From NCBI RefSeq assembly GCF_002209485.1, contig NZ_NJIX01000003.1:868001-932000 (forward strand): a DNA stretch of 64,000 bases, read 5' to 3'. The notes beneath the pieces are model-generated. The model was not told the origin of the DNA. It saw only the letters and a program-made list of their open reading frames with translations, and made no database searches. The stretch comes from Achromobacter sp. HZ34. Its GTDB lineage: Bacteria; Pseudomonadota; Gammaproteobacteria; Burkholderiales; Burkholderiaceae_B. The stretch's first letter is position 1, and every line of letters starts with the position of its first letter. Position numbers and translations under genes: made by a program. Shown piece by piece: positions 1 through 8,639 of this stretch.

Positions 1-1124
1 GTGTCGTCGAGGGCCTTGGAGACTGCGGCGAGAGAGTCCTCGCGTTCTTCCAGGGTGGATCTTAGAAGGCTAAGTTCTGCGTCCCGGCGTTTGAGGTCTC
101 CTTTAAGTTGCTGAATCTCTTGGGCACGATCCCGCGACTTCTGCCGCACTGTATGCAACTCTTCGAGCTGCTCGTCGCGTTCGGCGATTACCGCAGCCTG
201 TTCCGCAATCTGCGATTGGAGTTGTGTCGCTTCTTGGGTCAGATGCCGATGATTGCTTTCTTCGTCCGCCGCCAGCCGCAGCAGAGACTCCCTTTCAAGC
301 AGACGCGCCTGGCAGTTCGCGATAGCCTGTACAACTGTCGTGTCATCCAACTCGCTTTCGCGTCGCGCGACCCGCAGCAGTTGGACATACAGCTCGCTGA
401 TAAAGGTGGGGCAATCCACGTCATCCGCCAGCGCGGACGGATCATGCGCCGCATGTCGCAAATTCTTGTCAAGAAATTCCCGGGCATAGTCCGCCAGCGC
501 CGCCTCATCTACCGGGAGTCCCAGGACGTTGGCAACGTGCGCGAGTTCCGCTTCGGGATGTGCCAGCAACACATCGTAGTCAACCAGAACTCGCGGGCTG
601 CGGCACACTTGAGGGTCGGTCAACGCTCCGACGACGTGTTCCGCCCACAGGTAATAGCATTTCACGGGAGCGAACCCGTTACGCTTAACCAGGGAATCAC
701 GCACACTTTGCGGATGACGTAGTGAAATAACGTATCGAACGCGCACATCGCAGCGTTCGAAGACGGCATTCCAGAAGAACTGCAGCTTTCCCAGACGCGG
801 ATCTTTCATGCCGAAGTATTCGGCATGCCCCAGTTTGCCAGCGAGCATGGTCACCGCTCTATCGACAAAGCCAGCTGCGATCAGTTGCGGGAGCGTAGCA
901 GGGGAAATAGGCGCCAAGGAATGCCAACTACTGCCCAGTGAGGCCAGGATCTCCTCATTGAGCATGACAATATCGTTATCTTCCCAGAAACCTTTGTCAT
1001 TGATGCCCATGACACTGGGCATGAGATTCTCGCCGAGGTCCACGCCAAACACCTGAAGACCGCGGGTCAAGGCACTGGTACCGCTGCGATGCATACCAAG
1101 CACCGCGATGAGATTTTTACCCAT
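1..1124 (-). CDS. Sulfotransferase-family protein with coiled-coil region (3' part outside window)
   Basis: This open frame starts at an ATG at 1124, two bases after the wzt stop, and has no stop before base 1, so only about 374 residues are visible. Residues 8-19 (VLGMHRSGTSAL) match the 5'-phosphosulfate loop of PAPS-dependent sulfotransferases, and ISLRHPQSVRDSL near residue 133 fits the 3'-phosphate site with its Arg and Ser. From about residue 255 the protein becomes rich in Glu, Gln, Arg and Leu with heptad spacing (QLQSQIAEQAAVIAERDEQL), a predicted coiled coil. It probably transfers sulfate from PAPS to a surface glycan; the neighbouring cysDNC and cysQ genes support this. In ABC-exporter loci such coiled coils often lead into glycosyltransferase domains or anchor a complex, so the hidden part may hold more catalytic domains (inference). 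It lies last visible in the leftward operon. Confidence 0.82.
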   Translation of the reverse strand, partial: MGKNLIAVLGMHRSGTSALTRGLQVFGVDLGENLMPSVMGINDKGFWEDNDIVMLNEEILASLGSSWHSLAPISPATLPQLIAAGFVDRAVTMLAGKLGHAEYFGMKDPRLGKLQFFWNAVFERCDVRVRYVISLRHPQSVRDSLVKRNGFAPVKCYYLWAEHVVGALTDPQVCRSPRVLVDYDVLLAHPEAELAHVANVLGLPVDEAALADYAREFLDKNLRHAAHDPSALADDVDCPTFISELYVQLLRVARRESELDDTTVVQAIANCQARLLERESLLRLAADEESNHRHLTQEATQLQSQIAEQAAVIAERDEQLEELHTVRQKSRDRAQEIQQLKGDLKRRDAELSLLRSTLEEREDSLAAVSKALDD

Positions 1125-1126
1125 AT

Positions 1127-2578
1127 TCAAGCTTGCTCATTAATCACGTGAAACGTCGGCTCGAAGTCGACGATGCCATTGGCCGCGGAACTGCGTACCG
1201 GCTGCACCCGAAACATCGCAGCATCTACGACACGGTGAAGATAAGTTTCAGTACCGTTTACGATCCCCATAACACCGGCGTTGCAAAAGAACGTACCTGG
1301 ATTCAGGGCACATCGGAACGCAATGTGCACGTCTATGGTGTCGCCTGGAAGGAAACCGCGGTCAATGTGCGTCGGCCCAGCACTGGCAGCGCCGCCAAGT
1401 TCTACGCCGGTAATCGTCTTGATCAACATGCCGAACCTGACACCTTCCGATGCGACGGAGAACAGGACGCGGTAACAATAGTGGTAGACCTCACCCCTGA
1501 CCAGATTATTCACCCACACACCATTGACAGTCTCGATATGTGGGTCGAAGATCTCCGCGCCCTGCGAGTCGTAGATAACCGTACTGGACGGTACCAGTCC
1601 AGGGTCCAGGAAAGCCTCAGACTGAGATTCAGGAGCAGCGGCAGATTTGGGAGCAGGGACAGATTCGGCAGCGGGGACCGAGACAGAAGCAGATGCAGAT
1701 GCAGATGCAGGTGCCTCTATAGTCAGGGCGGGAGCGGACGTTTCCACTGTCTTGCTGGTAGTGGCCGCCAGGGTCCCTGCTTTTATTCCAGCTCGGACTT
1801 CGGCACGGGATTCCTCGGAAGCGTACAGCAGCTTCTGGTACAGGGCGACGATATGCTTTGGCGCACCATCGGCCAATTTTTCGCCCCTGTCCATCAAGAT
1901 GGCGCGATCGCACAACTCCACGACAGTCCCGCCCGAATGCGAGACGAAGAGTATCGTGGCGCCGGTTTCCTTGATTGCTTCGATACGAGCGAAACACTTC
2001 CTCTGGAACAGTTCGTCGCCGACCGACAAAGCCTCGTCCACCACGAGAATTTCCGGATCCGCGTTGATCGCCACGGCGAACGCCAGACGCACAACCATGC
2101 CGCTGGAATAGGTCTTTACCGGCTGATCCACGAAATCGCCGATATCGGCGAACTGGATGATGTCTTGGTAGCGCGCGTCGATTTCCTTGGTGCTCATGCC
2201 CAGCAACGCACCATTCATGTAGACGTTCTCGCGCCCTGTGAATTCTGGATTGAAGCCAGACCCCAGCTCCAGGAGAGCGGCAATTCGGCCACGGGCAAGC
2301 AAATCGCCCCCGGTGGGATTCAAGGTGCCACAGATGATCTGCAGCAAGGTGGACTTTCCGCTGCCATTGCGGCCCACGATGCCGACGGTCTCGCCCTTGC
2401 GGATGTCGAGCGACACATCGTTGAGCGCCCAGAACTCGCTGAAATAATTCTTGGTCGGCCGTCCCATCATCCCGCGCAAGCGGGGTAGAACTAATTGTTT
2501 GAGCCTTTCATTGGGCTTGTGATAGACGTGATAGCACTTGCTGATGTTGTTCGCGTGAATCGCTATTTCAGATGACAT
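1127..2578 (-). CDS. wzt: Polysaccharide ABC exporter ATP-binding subunit with carbohydrate-binding C-terminal domain
   Basis: This is the ATPase of the Wzm/Wzt exporter that moves a lipid-linked polysaccharide to the periplasm. The chosen ATG (MSSEIAIHANN) overlaps the wzm stop by 11 bases; an upstream ATG at 2629 would add 17 residues from inside wzm. Residues 69-77 are the Walker A motif (GRNGSGKST), YSSGM is the ABC signature and ILVVDEALSVGD the Walker B motif. An Ala/Ser/Pro/Glu-rich linker of roughly 80 residues separates the ATPase from a C-terminal beta domain of the Wzt_C type, which in E. coli O8/O9a binds the modified non-reducing end of the glycan. A Wzt_C domain implies that this polymer carries a terminal mark; sulfate is one candidate given the neighbours (inference). 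Length is 483 residues. Confidence 0.93.
   Translation of the reverse strand: MSSEIAIHANNISKCYHVYHKPNERLKQLVLPRLRGMMGRPTKNYFSEFWALNDVSLDIRKGETVGIVGRNGSGKSTLLQIICGTLNPTGGDLLARGRIAALLELGSGFNPEFTGRENVYMNGALLGMSTKEIDARYQDIIQFADIGDFVDQPVKTYSSGMVVRLAFAVAINADPEILVVDEALSVGDELFQRKCFARIEAIKETGATILFVSHSGGTVVELCDRAILMDRGEKLADGAPKHIVALYQKLLYASEESRAEVRAGIKAGTLAATTSKTVETSAPALTIEAPASASASASVSVPAAESVPAPKSAAAPESQSEAFLDPGLVPSSTVIYDSQGAEIFDPHIETVNGVWVNNLVRGEVYHYCYRVLFSVASEGVRFGMLIKTITGVELGGAASAGPTHIDRGFLPGDTIDVHIAFRCALNPGTFFCNAGVMGIVNGTETYLHRVVDAAMFRVQPVRSSAANGIVDFEPTFHVINEQA
1689..1712 (-). repeat. In-frame hexanucleotide repeat in the wzt linker
   Basis: On the plus strand GCAGAT occurs three times in tandem (1689-1706) followed by a GCAGGT variant. 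In wzt this encodes an alternating Ala-Ser run inside the flexible linker. The unit is six bases, so gain or loss of a copy would keep the frame and change only linker length. Confidence 0.85.
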
Positions 2579-3386
2579 CCGCAAATCCCTTACGCGTTTT
2601 CTGGAACCATGCGAAGCCCAGACATGCAATCAGCAGCGAGCAAATCAGGTAGACGCTGAGAAACTTCAAGTCAGGCATGCGCCCCCAAAACATGACATCG
2701 CGAGCCTGTTCGATCGTGCCTGCCAGCGGGTTTGCCAAAAGAATGGTGCGATATTTTTCAGGCAGCGCAGTGATGGGATAAAAAATCGGTGACATGAACA
2801 TCAATACCGAAGTCACGATGCCGATGAAATGGGACACGTCGCGCAAGAAGACGCCAAGCGAAGCGAGTGCCCAGCACACACCCATCGTCATCAACAGCAT
2901 GGGAATGAGCACGAGCGGTAGAAGCAATACCGTCACGTGCGGCACTCCGTAGACAACGGAATAAACCAATAGCCATACCGCCACGCTGATACCTGCATGG
3001 AACAGTGCGGACCCCAAGGTGGCCCAGGGCAGAATCTCCAGCGGGAAGATGACCTTCTTCACGTAATTTGCGTTCGACATTATCAGCGTCGGTGCGCGAT
3101 TGAGGCATTCCGCAAATAGATTGAATACGATTAGCCCGGCAAAGAGCAAAAGCGCAAAGTCCGTCTTCGACTCCGCGCCATCATGCCAGCGGGCCTTGAA
3201 GACCACGCTAAAAACAAAGGTGTAAATCACCAGCATGAAGAGTGGATTGAAGAACGACCACAGAATCCCCATGACGGAACCGCGATATCGGCCAATGACT
3301 TCTCGCTTGACCAGAGTGGCGATCAGCGACCAATTGCGCCTCAAGCTACCTGCCATCTCGCGCGGTGTAGGTTTGAAATCCTGCAT
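2568..3386 (-). CDS. wzm: Polysaccharide ABC exporter permease (ABC-2 type)
   Basis: This 272-residue protein is the membrane subunit of the O-polysaccharide/capsule exporter. It has the expected ABC-2 layout: a cytoplasmic amphipathic N-terminus (residues 1-30), then about six hydrophobic helices. Characteristic stretches are KREVIGRYRGSVMGILWSFF near residue 27 and PLAGTIEQARDVMFWG near residue 216, both typical of Wzm/KpsM/TagG permeases. Its stop overlaps the wzt start, so the two subunits are translationally coupled. The 180-base gap upstream separates it from the FAD-protein gene, so a separate promoter is possible. Confidence 0.93.
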   Translation of the reverse strand: MQDFKPTPREMAGSLRRNWSLIATLVKREVIGRYRGSVMGILWSFFNPLFMLVIYTFVFSVVFKARWHDGAESKTDFALLLFAGLIVFNLFAECLNRAPTLIMSNANYVKKVIFPLEILPWATLGSALFHAGISVAVWLLVYSVVYGVPHVTVLLLPLVLIPMLLMTMGVCWALASLGVFLRDVSHFIGIVTSVLMFMSPIFYPITALPEKYRTILLANPLAGTIEQARDVMFWGRMPDLKFLSVYLICSLLIACLGFAWFQKTRKGFADVI

Positions 3387-3566
3387 TCGAAAAATTTCTC
3401 TAGATTTGCCCGCTGGCGTCTTTCCGCGGGTGGAGTCGCCCCGACACGAAGCGTGCCCACGCGAAATTTTGGCTAACTGGACAGTTTAGCATCGGTGGCT
3501 ATTGCAATGCGTCCCGCCTTGTAATAAGGCGCACTACACAAAGGCGCGGCGCCGGGAAGTGGTCTA
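3387..3566. other. Intergenic gap upstream of wzm with a small dyad
   Basis: This 180-base gap holds a short stem (CGCCTT at 3515-3520 pairing with AAGGCG at 3526-3531, five-base loop) just after the FAD-protein gene. There is no T-run on either strand, so it is at most a weak terminator. I see no convincing promoter. Confidence 0.4.
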
Positions 3567-4937
3567 TCAAGCCAGGAGACGGGTGGCAATGGCCGCCGCT
3601 TGCTGACGCAATTCGGGGACAGCGGTTGTTTCCCACAGCGTCCCCTTCATCGGCGGACCGAGGGTAAAAAGTCGATCTGAGAGATGCCCCTCGTTATCGC
3701 GCAATGCACCGTAGCTAGCAACGGTGATACCAAACCCTACGGGATCACATGCAGTCATTCCTCGAGTGAGCAAATTCTGGACTAGCTCACTGCCGAGCTT
3801 ACGGAAGTTGCATTCCGCGCCCGTGCAATTGGCGACGCTTTCAACTTGTATTTCTCGCGTCTCACCACGTGACTTCAGACTTACCAGCAGTTCCTCACCC
3901 TCTTCGCGGATAGTGCCAACGCGGCCCTGATGCATTTGCACTCGTCCGTCGCTGACGAGGGCTTCAAAGCGGGCAATCAAGGTCGTCGCGCTGCGATGAC
4001 GACGATTCTCCCAATAGGGCCGGACGTGCCTGATGAATCGTAGACGGTCGGGCAAGGACCAACTTTGCCAGATATCAGGATTATGGGGACGCATAGCATC
4101 GATCACTGCGCGCCAATCGCCACCATAATCCTTCACCAGCCCCCTGATCACGCGAGTGAGTTCCCGAGGCCCCGCGCCAGTTTGCACCGCCGCGATGTCG
4201 GCGACGATGCTGGCGGGCCGATGCGCCTGCGGCATCAGGCCACGGCGCGACACTACGTGGATGACGCCTTGATAACGCCGCTCGTGCATGCTCATGACCA
4301 GATCCAGCATGGTCAGTCCGGAACCGATCATCAGGCACGACCGGCTCTGCAACAAGGACGGTAGGGCATGCTCGCGCCAGGGGTTCGGATGATAGCCACG
4401 ATGACCCGCGGTTTCGGGAGGATCACCGGGCGGGAAATTGCCCAGGGCAAGCACCGCTTGCGCGGCGGTATAACGTGCTCCCGACCGGCAGTGAAGCGTC
4501 AGGTCGCGCGGGCCAGACGCGATATCGATCACTTCATCCTCGATCACGGTTATCTGGTGAGTGCCCTGGCAGGCCGCCACGCTATCGAGCAGCAAACTTC
4601 GTATATACGTACCGTAGAGACGCCGCTGCAGGAACGCCTGCGGTTCGGCGTTGGGCAGCCCCCCCTGGCGCCTGACCCAGTCAATGAAATGATCAGGCTC
4701 ATCTGGAAGAGCACTCATCTTCCCCGCCGGCACATTCAGCAGGTGGCAGTCGTCGGTGGTTCCATATGCCAGGCCTTTGCCCAGACGCCCACCTTCACGT
4801 TCGAACAGGACAATCTCTATCGGCTCCCTTGCCTGCCGCAATAACTGTACGGCCGTCAGCGATCCGCAGAAGCCGGCACCGATGATGGCAATCCGGCGTG
4901 GCTTGCCGGTCTCTTGAACTTCGTCCATCGCCGACAT
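3567..4937 (-). CDS. FAD/NAD(P)-binding protein (NAD_binding_9 type)
   Basis: This 456-residue protein opens with a dinucleotide-binding fold (IAIIGAGFCGSLTAVQLL, GxGxxG) near residue 16 and has a second glycine-rich strand (CLMIGSGLTMLDLVMSM) near residue 200, the pattern of flavoproteins that bind both FAD and NAD(P). The C-terminus (LGPPMKGTLWETTAVPELR) is characteristic of the family annotated as FAD/NAD(P)-binding protein. It begins two bases after the cysNC stop, so it is in the sulfate-activation operon. Its substrate is unknown. Families of this fold include N-hydroxylases and thiol or quinone oxidoreductases. A role in modifying or supplying the sulfated glycan is only a guess from position. 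A start at the second Met (4928) is also possible. Confidence 0.75.
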   Translation of the reverse strand: MSAMDEVQETGKPRRIAIIGAGFCGSLTAVQLLRQAREPIEIVLFEREGGRLGKGLAYGTTDDCHLLNVPAGKMSALPDEPDHFIDWVRRQGGLPNAEPQAFLQRRLYGTYIRSLLLDSVAACQGTHQITVIEDEVIDIASGPRDLTLHCRSGARYTAAQAVLALGNFPPGDPPETAGHRGYHPNPWREHALPSLLQSRSCLMIGSGLTMLDLVMSMHERRYQGVIHVVSRRGLMPQAHRPASIVADIAAVQTGAGPRELTRVIRGLVKDYGGDWRAVIDAMRPHNPDIWQSWSLPDRLRFIRHVRPYWENRRHRSATTLIARFEALVSDGRVQMHQGRVGTIREEGEELLVSLKSRGETREIQVESVANCTGAECNFRKLGSELVQNLLTRGMTACDPVGFGITVASYGALRDNEGHLSDRLFTLGPPMKGTLWETTAVPELRQQAAAIATRLLA

Positions 4938-4939
4938 CC

Positions 4940-6829
4940 TTAACTTCGCGAGCGCACACTCAGCACACGCATGATCTCACCCACCATCTCATCGACGGAC
5001 TGCTCTGCTGTCCGTAAATGCAGTGTTGGAGCCTGCGGAGCTTCGTACGGGGAATCGATGCCTGTGAAGTTCTTCAATTTTCCCGCTCGGGCTTTTTTGT
5101 ACAGCCCCTTGGGATCCCGCTGTTCGGCTACTTCCAAAGGGGTATCGACATAGACTTCCATGAATTCGTCTGGCGCGAAGAGGTCGCGCGCCATTTGCCG
5201 TTCTTCGCGGAATGGAGAGATGAAAGCAGTGATGACGATAAGCCCGGCATCGACCATAAGCTTGGCAACTTCCGCGACGCGCCGGATGTTCTCGACACGA
5301 TCAGCATCGGTAAAACCCAGGTCCTTGTTCAGCCCGTGCCGGACATTGTCACCGTCCAGGATGTAGGTGTGGAAACCTTGCGCATGCAACTGCTGCTCCA
5401 AGCGATTGGCAATGGTCGACTTTCCCGAGCCGGAGAGTCCCGTAAGCCACACAACGCCTGGCGCCTGGCCTTTGCTGGCCGCGCGCTCACGCTTGCCGAT
5501 ATCGATATGCTGGACATGGATATTGCTGGCGCGCCGTAGCGCGAAGTGCAGCATCCCGGCACCTACTGTGGCATAGGAGACTCGGTCGATCAGGATGAAT
5601 CCGCCCATATCGCGATTCACGGCGTAAGGGTCGAAAACCACCGGTCGATCGGTCTGGACGTTGCAAACGGCAATGCCATTCAACGGCACGGTCTTGGCGG
5701 CAAGCCGCTCCAAGGAATTGACGTTCACCTGGTACTTGATGTCAGTGATGCTGGCGTTGACCGTCTGGGTGCCGAGTTTCATCAGGTATTGCCGCCCAGG
5801 CAACATGGGCGCGTCCGCCATCCAGACCACATGCGATTCGAACTGGTCCGCCACTTCGGCCGGCGCGTCGGCTTTCACTATGACGTCACCCCGCGAAACA
5901 TCCAACTCGCGGTCCAGCACTAGAGTGATCGCCTGATTGGCGTCCGCATATTCCAGATCACATTCATAGCCAACTATGTGCGCGACGGACGCTTCCCGCC
6001 CTGAGGGCAGGATGCGGACTGTGTCACCCGCCGCGATACGCCCCGCCACCACGGTTCCCGCATAGCCCCTGAAGTCTTGATTGGGACGATTGACCCACTG
6101 CACAGGCATGCGGAAGTCGCCCGCGTCGGCCTGCTGTTGAACTGGCACATTCTCCAGATAGTCGATCAGCGTCGGCCCCGCATGCCACGGCATCCTGACG
6201 CTGGGCTCCATGATGTTGTCGCCGCACAGTGCGGAAACCGGAATCGCGGTAACGGACTCCAGGCCCACTTCCTTGGCGAAATTGCGATAGTCTTCTTCGA
6301 TCTTGCGGAACACCGCTTCGTCGTAGTCGACCAAGTCCATCTTGTTGACCGCCAACGCGACATTTTTTATGCCCAGCAGCGCTACGAGAAAGCTGTGCCG
6401 GCGAGTCTGTGTGAGCAAGCCCGAACGAGCGTCGACCAGAATGACAGCAGCATCCGCGGTGGACGCACCCGTAACCATATTGCGCGTGTATTGTTCGTGT
6501 CCGGGCGTATCGGCGACGATAAATTCGCGTTTTTCAGTGGAGAAAAAACGATAGGCGACATCGATGGTGATGCCCTGCTCGCGCTCTGCTGCAAGGCCGT
6601 CGACCAAAAGGGCGAAATCCAGTTCGCCGTTCTGGGTGCCGTACTTGCGCGACTCGCTGGCGAGCGCGGTCAACTGATCGTCGAACAGCTGCTTGGCTTC
6701 ATAAAGCAGGCGACCGATCAGCGTACTCTTGCCGTCGTCCACACTGCCACAGGTGATAAAGCGCAGCAACGTCTTGCGTGCATGCGCCTCCAGATATTGC
6801 GCGATGTCGGAACCAGGATCGTAGCGCAT
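4940..6829 (-). CDS. cysNC: Bifunctional sulfate adenylyltransferase subunit 1 / APS kinase
   Basis: This 629-residue fusion contains CysN (the GTPase subunit of ATP sulfurylase) and CysC (APS kinase), which with CysD convert sulfate and ATP to APS and then PAPS. The GTPase P-loop GSVDDGKST lies at residues 28-36, followed by [12 protein letters not shown] (G3) and NKMDL (G4). A second P-loop, GLSGSGKST, opens the CysC domain near residue 458, and [20 protein letters not shown] is the typical APS-kinase lid. Both halves look intact. The start codon overlaps the cysD stop (TGATG), indicating coupling. With no PAPS reductase nearby and sulfotransferase, wzm/wzt and cysQ adjacent, its PAPS is probably for sulfation rather than cysteine synthesis. 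Confidence 0.94.
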   Translation of the reverse strand: MRYDPGSDIAQYLEAHARKTLLRFITCGSVDDGKSTLIGRLLYEAKQLFDDQLTALASESRKYGTQNGELDFALLVDGLAAEREQGITIDVAYRFFSTEKREFIVADTPGHEQYTRNMVTGASTADAAVILVDARSGLLTQTRRHSFLVALLGIKNVALAVNKMDLVDYDEAVFRKIEEDYRNFAKEVGLESVTAIPVSALCGDNIMEPSVRMPWHAGPTLIDYLENVPVQQQADAGDFRMPVQWVNRPNQDFRGYAGTVVAGRIAAGDTVRILPSGREASVAHIVGYECDLEYADANQAITLVLDRELDVSRGDVIVKADAPAEVADQFESHVVWMADAPMLPGRQYLMKLGTQTVNASITDIKYQVNVNSLERLAAKTVPLNGIAVCNVQTDRPVVFDPYAVNRDMGGFILIDRVSYATVGAGMLHFALRRASNIHVQHIDIGKRERAASKGQAPGVVWLTGLSGSGKSTIANRLEQQLHAQGFHTYILDGDNVRHGLNKDLGFTDADRVENIRRVAEVAKLMVDAGLIVITAFISPFREERQMARDLFAPDEFMEVYVDTPLEVAEQRDPKGLYKKARAGKLKNFTGIDSPYEAPQAPTLHLRTAEQSVDEMVGEIMRVLSVRSRS

Positions 6830-8538
6830 CAGAAATAGCCCTCCTGCTTTTTTTTCTCCATGGATCCCGCACCATCGAAATCGATAACCCGGCCCTGCCT
6901 CTCCGAGGTCGTCGCAACCAACATTTCCTCAATGATGTCCGTCAATGTCGTAGCGTTGGACTCAACGGCGGCCGTCAGTGGATAGCAGCCCAGCGTGCGG
7001 AACCGAACCTGGCGCATCTGCGGTTGCTCGCCGTCTCGCAACGGCATGCGCTCGTCGTCCACCATGAACAGCATGCCGTCACGTTCGACCACGGGGCGTT
7101 GCGCAGCAAAATACAGCGGCACGATGGGAATGTTTTCCCGATGGATATAAAGCCAGATATCCAGCTCGGTCCAATTTGATAAGGGGAAGACCCGCAAGGT
7201 TTCACCGGGGCGTTTGCGCCCGTTGTAGAGGCGCCAAAGTTCCGGGCGCTGATTTTTAGGATCCCAACGATGCCCGGCCGAACGGAACGAAAAGATCCGC
7301 TCCTTGGCCCGCGCCTTTTCCTCATCACGGCGTGCTCCCCCGAAGGCGGCGTCGAACCCGTACTTATCCAGGGCCTGCTTCAGGCCCTGGGTTTTCATGA
7401 TGTCGGTGTGGACAGCCGACCCATGCGTAAAAGGATTGACGTCCTGAGCCACGCCATCAGGGTTGATGTGGGTAATCAGCCTGGCCCCTATATCCTTGGC
7501 GCGTTGATCGCGGAATTTGTACATCTCCCTGAATTTCCAGCGCGTATCGACATGCAGCAATGGGAACGGCAGGGGCGCGGGATAAAACGCCTTGAGCGCC
7601 AGGTGGAGCATTACCGACGAATCCTTGCCTATCGAGTACAGCATGACGGGATTCTCGGCCTCCGCCATCACCTCGCGCATAATGTGTATGCTCTCGGCTT
7701 CGAGGCGGTCCAGATGCGTGAGGGAACCCACCAGGCCGGAGCGTAATGTTCGTGGCACCGAAGTATCGGTCCGCGGCGCTTCGGATACCGACTGCGTGCC
7801 GGACTTCGGTATTACCCACTCGATGCGGTGGCTGTTCTGTAGTCCTTCCATGCTTTCTCCGGGCGGCAATATCAGCCAAATTTTCTGGGCAACGGTACGC
7901 TGCAGGCGCGCCGCAAACTCATTCCAGGCATTTATGTTGGAGGAGGCATCCGCGGCGCTCCCCCAAAAAACGGCTCCCCGCCGGTTACGTGCGATAAACA
8001 GTTCCCCTGTATCGGCGCTCCACCGCGTAACCCAATAAATTTCCCCACTGTCCGCACGCCTGCGTTCGGACAGCCTCAAATATTCCGTTTCCAGCCATTG
8101 CCGGGCATGATGGCCCCAGTCCTGCCGGAAGGCCTCCTGCGGATCAGGCCAGGACCAGCGAGCCAGATAACGATCCACCGTTCGAGGACTGAGCGATCGC
8201 TTCAGGCGCAGTTCCAGCAGACCATGCAGACTGCTGGCCTGCCAGACAAGCCCGCCCAAGCCGTGCTCTGCCGGGATCGATTGCGACATGACTGCCAACA
8301 AACCATCGACGTCCTGTTCCGTAAGGGCCCGCCCCGAGCCCACGGCTCGACCTCGACGCATCACATCAACACTTTCCCATCCGCCGCGTTCGTAGGCTTT
8401 ATGAGCGGCGATAATCGTGGGTGCCGACAAACCGGTCGTTGCGCGAATTTCCTGCAACATGCGACCTTGCAGGCGCAGGCGTACCGCGGCGCGACGCCGC
8501 TGGTTCAGTTCCTGCACTTCGAGGTGTTTTCCAGTCAT
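6829..8538 (-). CDS. cysD: Sulfate adenylyltransferase subunit 2 fused to an N-terminal IS630-transposase-like region
   Basis: The C-terminal 298 residues (about 272-569) are a complete CysD, the PP-loop subunit of ATP sulfurylase: [13 protein letters not shown] at 301-313 is the PP-loop and [20 protein letters not shown] is the family hallmark. Ordinary CysD is about 300 residues. Here roughly 250 extra residues precede it and resemble IS630-family transposases: a helix-turn-helix at 14-48 ([28 protein letters not shown]), a second helical domain with [13 protein letters not shown] near 117-128, and GEIYW at 165-169 where active enzymes continue GDE. The acidic residues expected there and in the VDNH strand are absent, so transposase activity is unlikely. 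ATG at 8538 is chosen because GGAG lies 8 bases upstream; 8574 is an alternative. An internal ATG at 7851 has its own GGAGA and could yield a 340-residue CysD. Confidence 0.85.
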   Translation of the reverse strand: MTGKHLEVQELNQRRRAAVRLRLQGRMLQEIRATTGLSAPTIIAAHKAYERGGWESVDVMRRGRAVGSGRALTEQDVDGLLAVMSQSIPAEHGLGGLVWQASSLHGLLELRLKRSLSPRTVDRYLARWSWPDPQEAFRQDWGHHARQWLETEYLRLSERRRADSGEIYWVTRWSADTGELFIARNRRGAVFWGSAADASSNINAWNEFAARLQRTVAQKIWLILPPGESMEGLQNSHRIEWVIPKSGTQSVSEAPRTDTSVPRTLRSGLVGSLTHLDRLEAESIHIMREVMAEAENPVMLYSIGKDSSVMLHLALKAFYPAPLPFPLLHVDTRWKFREMYKFRDQRAKDIGARLITHINPDGVAQDVNPFTHGSAVHTDIMKTQGLKQALDKYGFDAAFGGARRDEEKARAKERIFSFRSAGHRWDPKNQRPELWRLYNGRKRPGETLRVFPLSNWTELDIWLYIHRENIPIVPLYFAAQRPVVERDGMLFMVDDERMPLRDGEQPQMRQVRFRTLGCYPLTAAVESNATTLTDIIEEMLVATTSERQGRVIDFDGAGSMEKKKQEGYF

Positions 8539-8578
8539 GCGATGAGCTCCTGCGGTGACAAGAGATTTAAACATTAGC

Positions 8579-8617
8579 TGACTTATATAGTCAAATTCAT
8601 CTGTTTAAAATTCAGAT
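8579..8617. promoter_or_regulatory. AT-rich divergent region with two dyads between cysD and cysQ
   Basis: The 101-base gap between the divergent cysD and cysQ genes is strongly AT-rich. It contains the palindrome TGACTTATATAGTCA (8579-8593, arms TGACT/AGTCA) and a second dyad ATCTG-N9-CAGAT (8599-8617). Either could bind a dimeric regulator such as a LysR-type protein (CysB belongs to that family) or the helix-turn-helix part of the CysD fusion; this is inference. Confidence 0.45.
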
Positions 8618-8639
8618 ATTTCTTAAAACTTTTAAAGTC

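Noticed and set aside
1133-2488. A 451-codon plus-strand frame opposite wzt
   Set aside because: wzt has Walker and signature motifs on the other strand; this frame shows only Arg/Ser-rich low-complexity translation.
6829-8538. Intact insertion sequence next to cysD
   Set aside because: No terminal inverted repeats or target duplication were seen, the catalytic residues are missing, and the frame continues straight into CysD.
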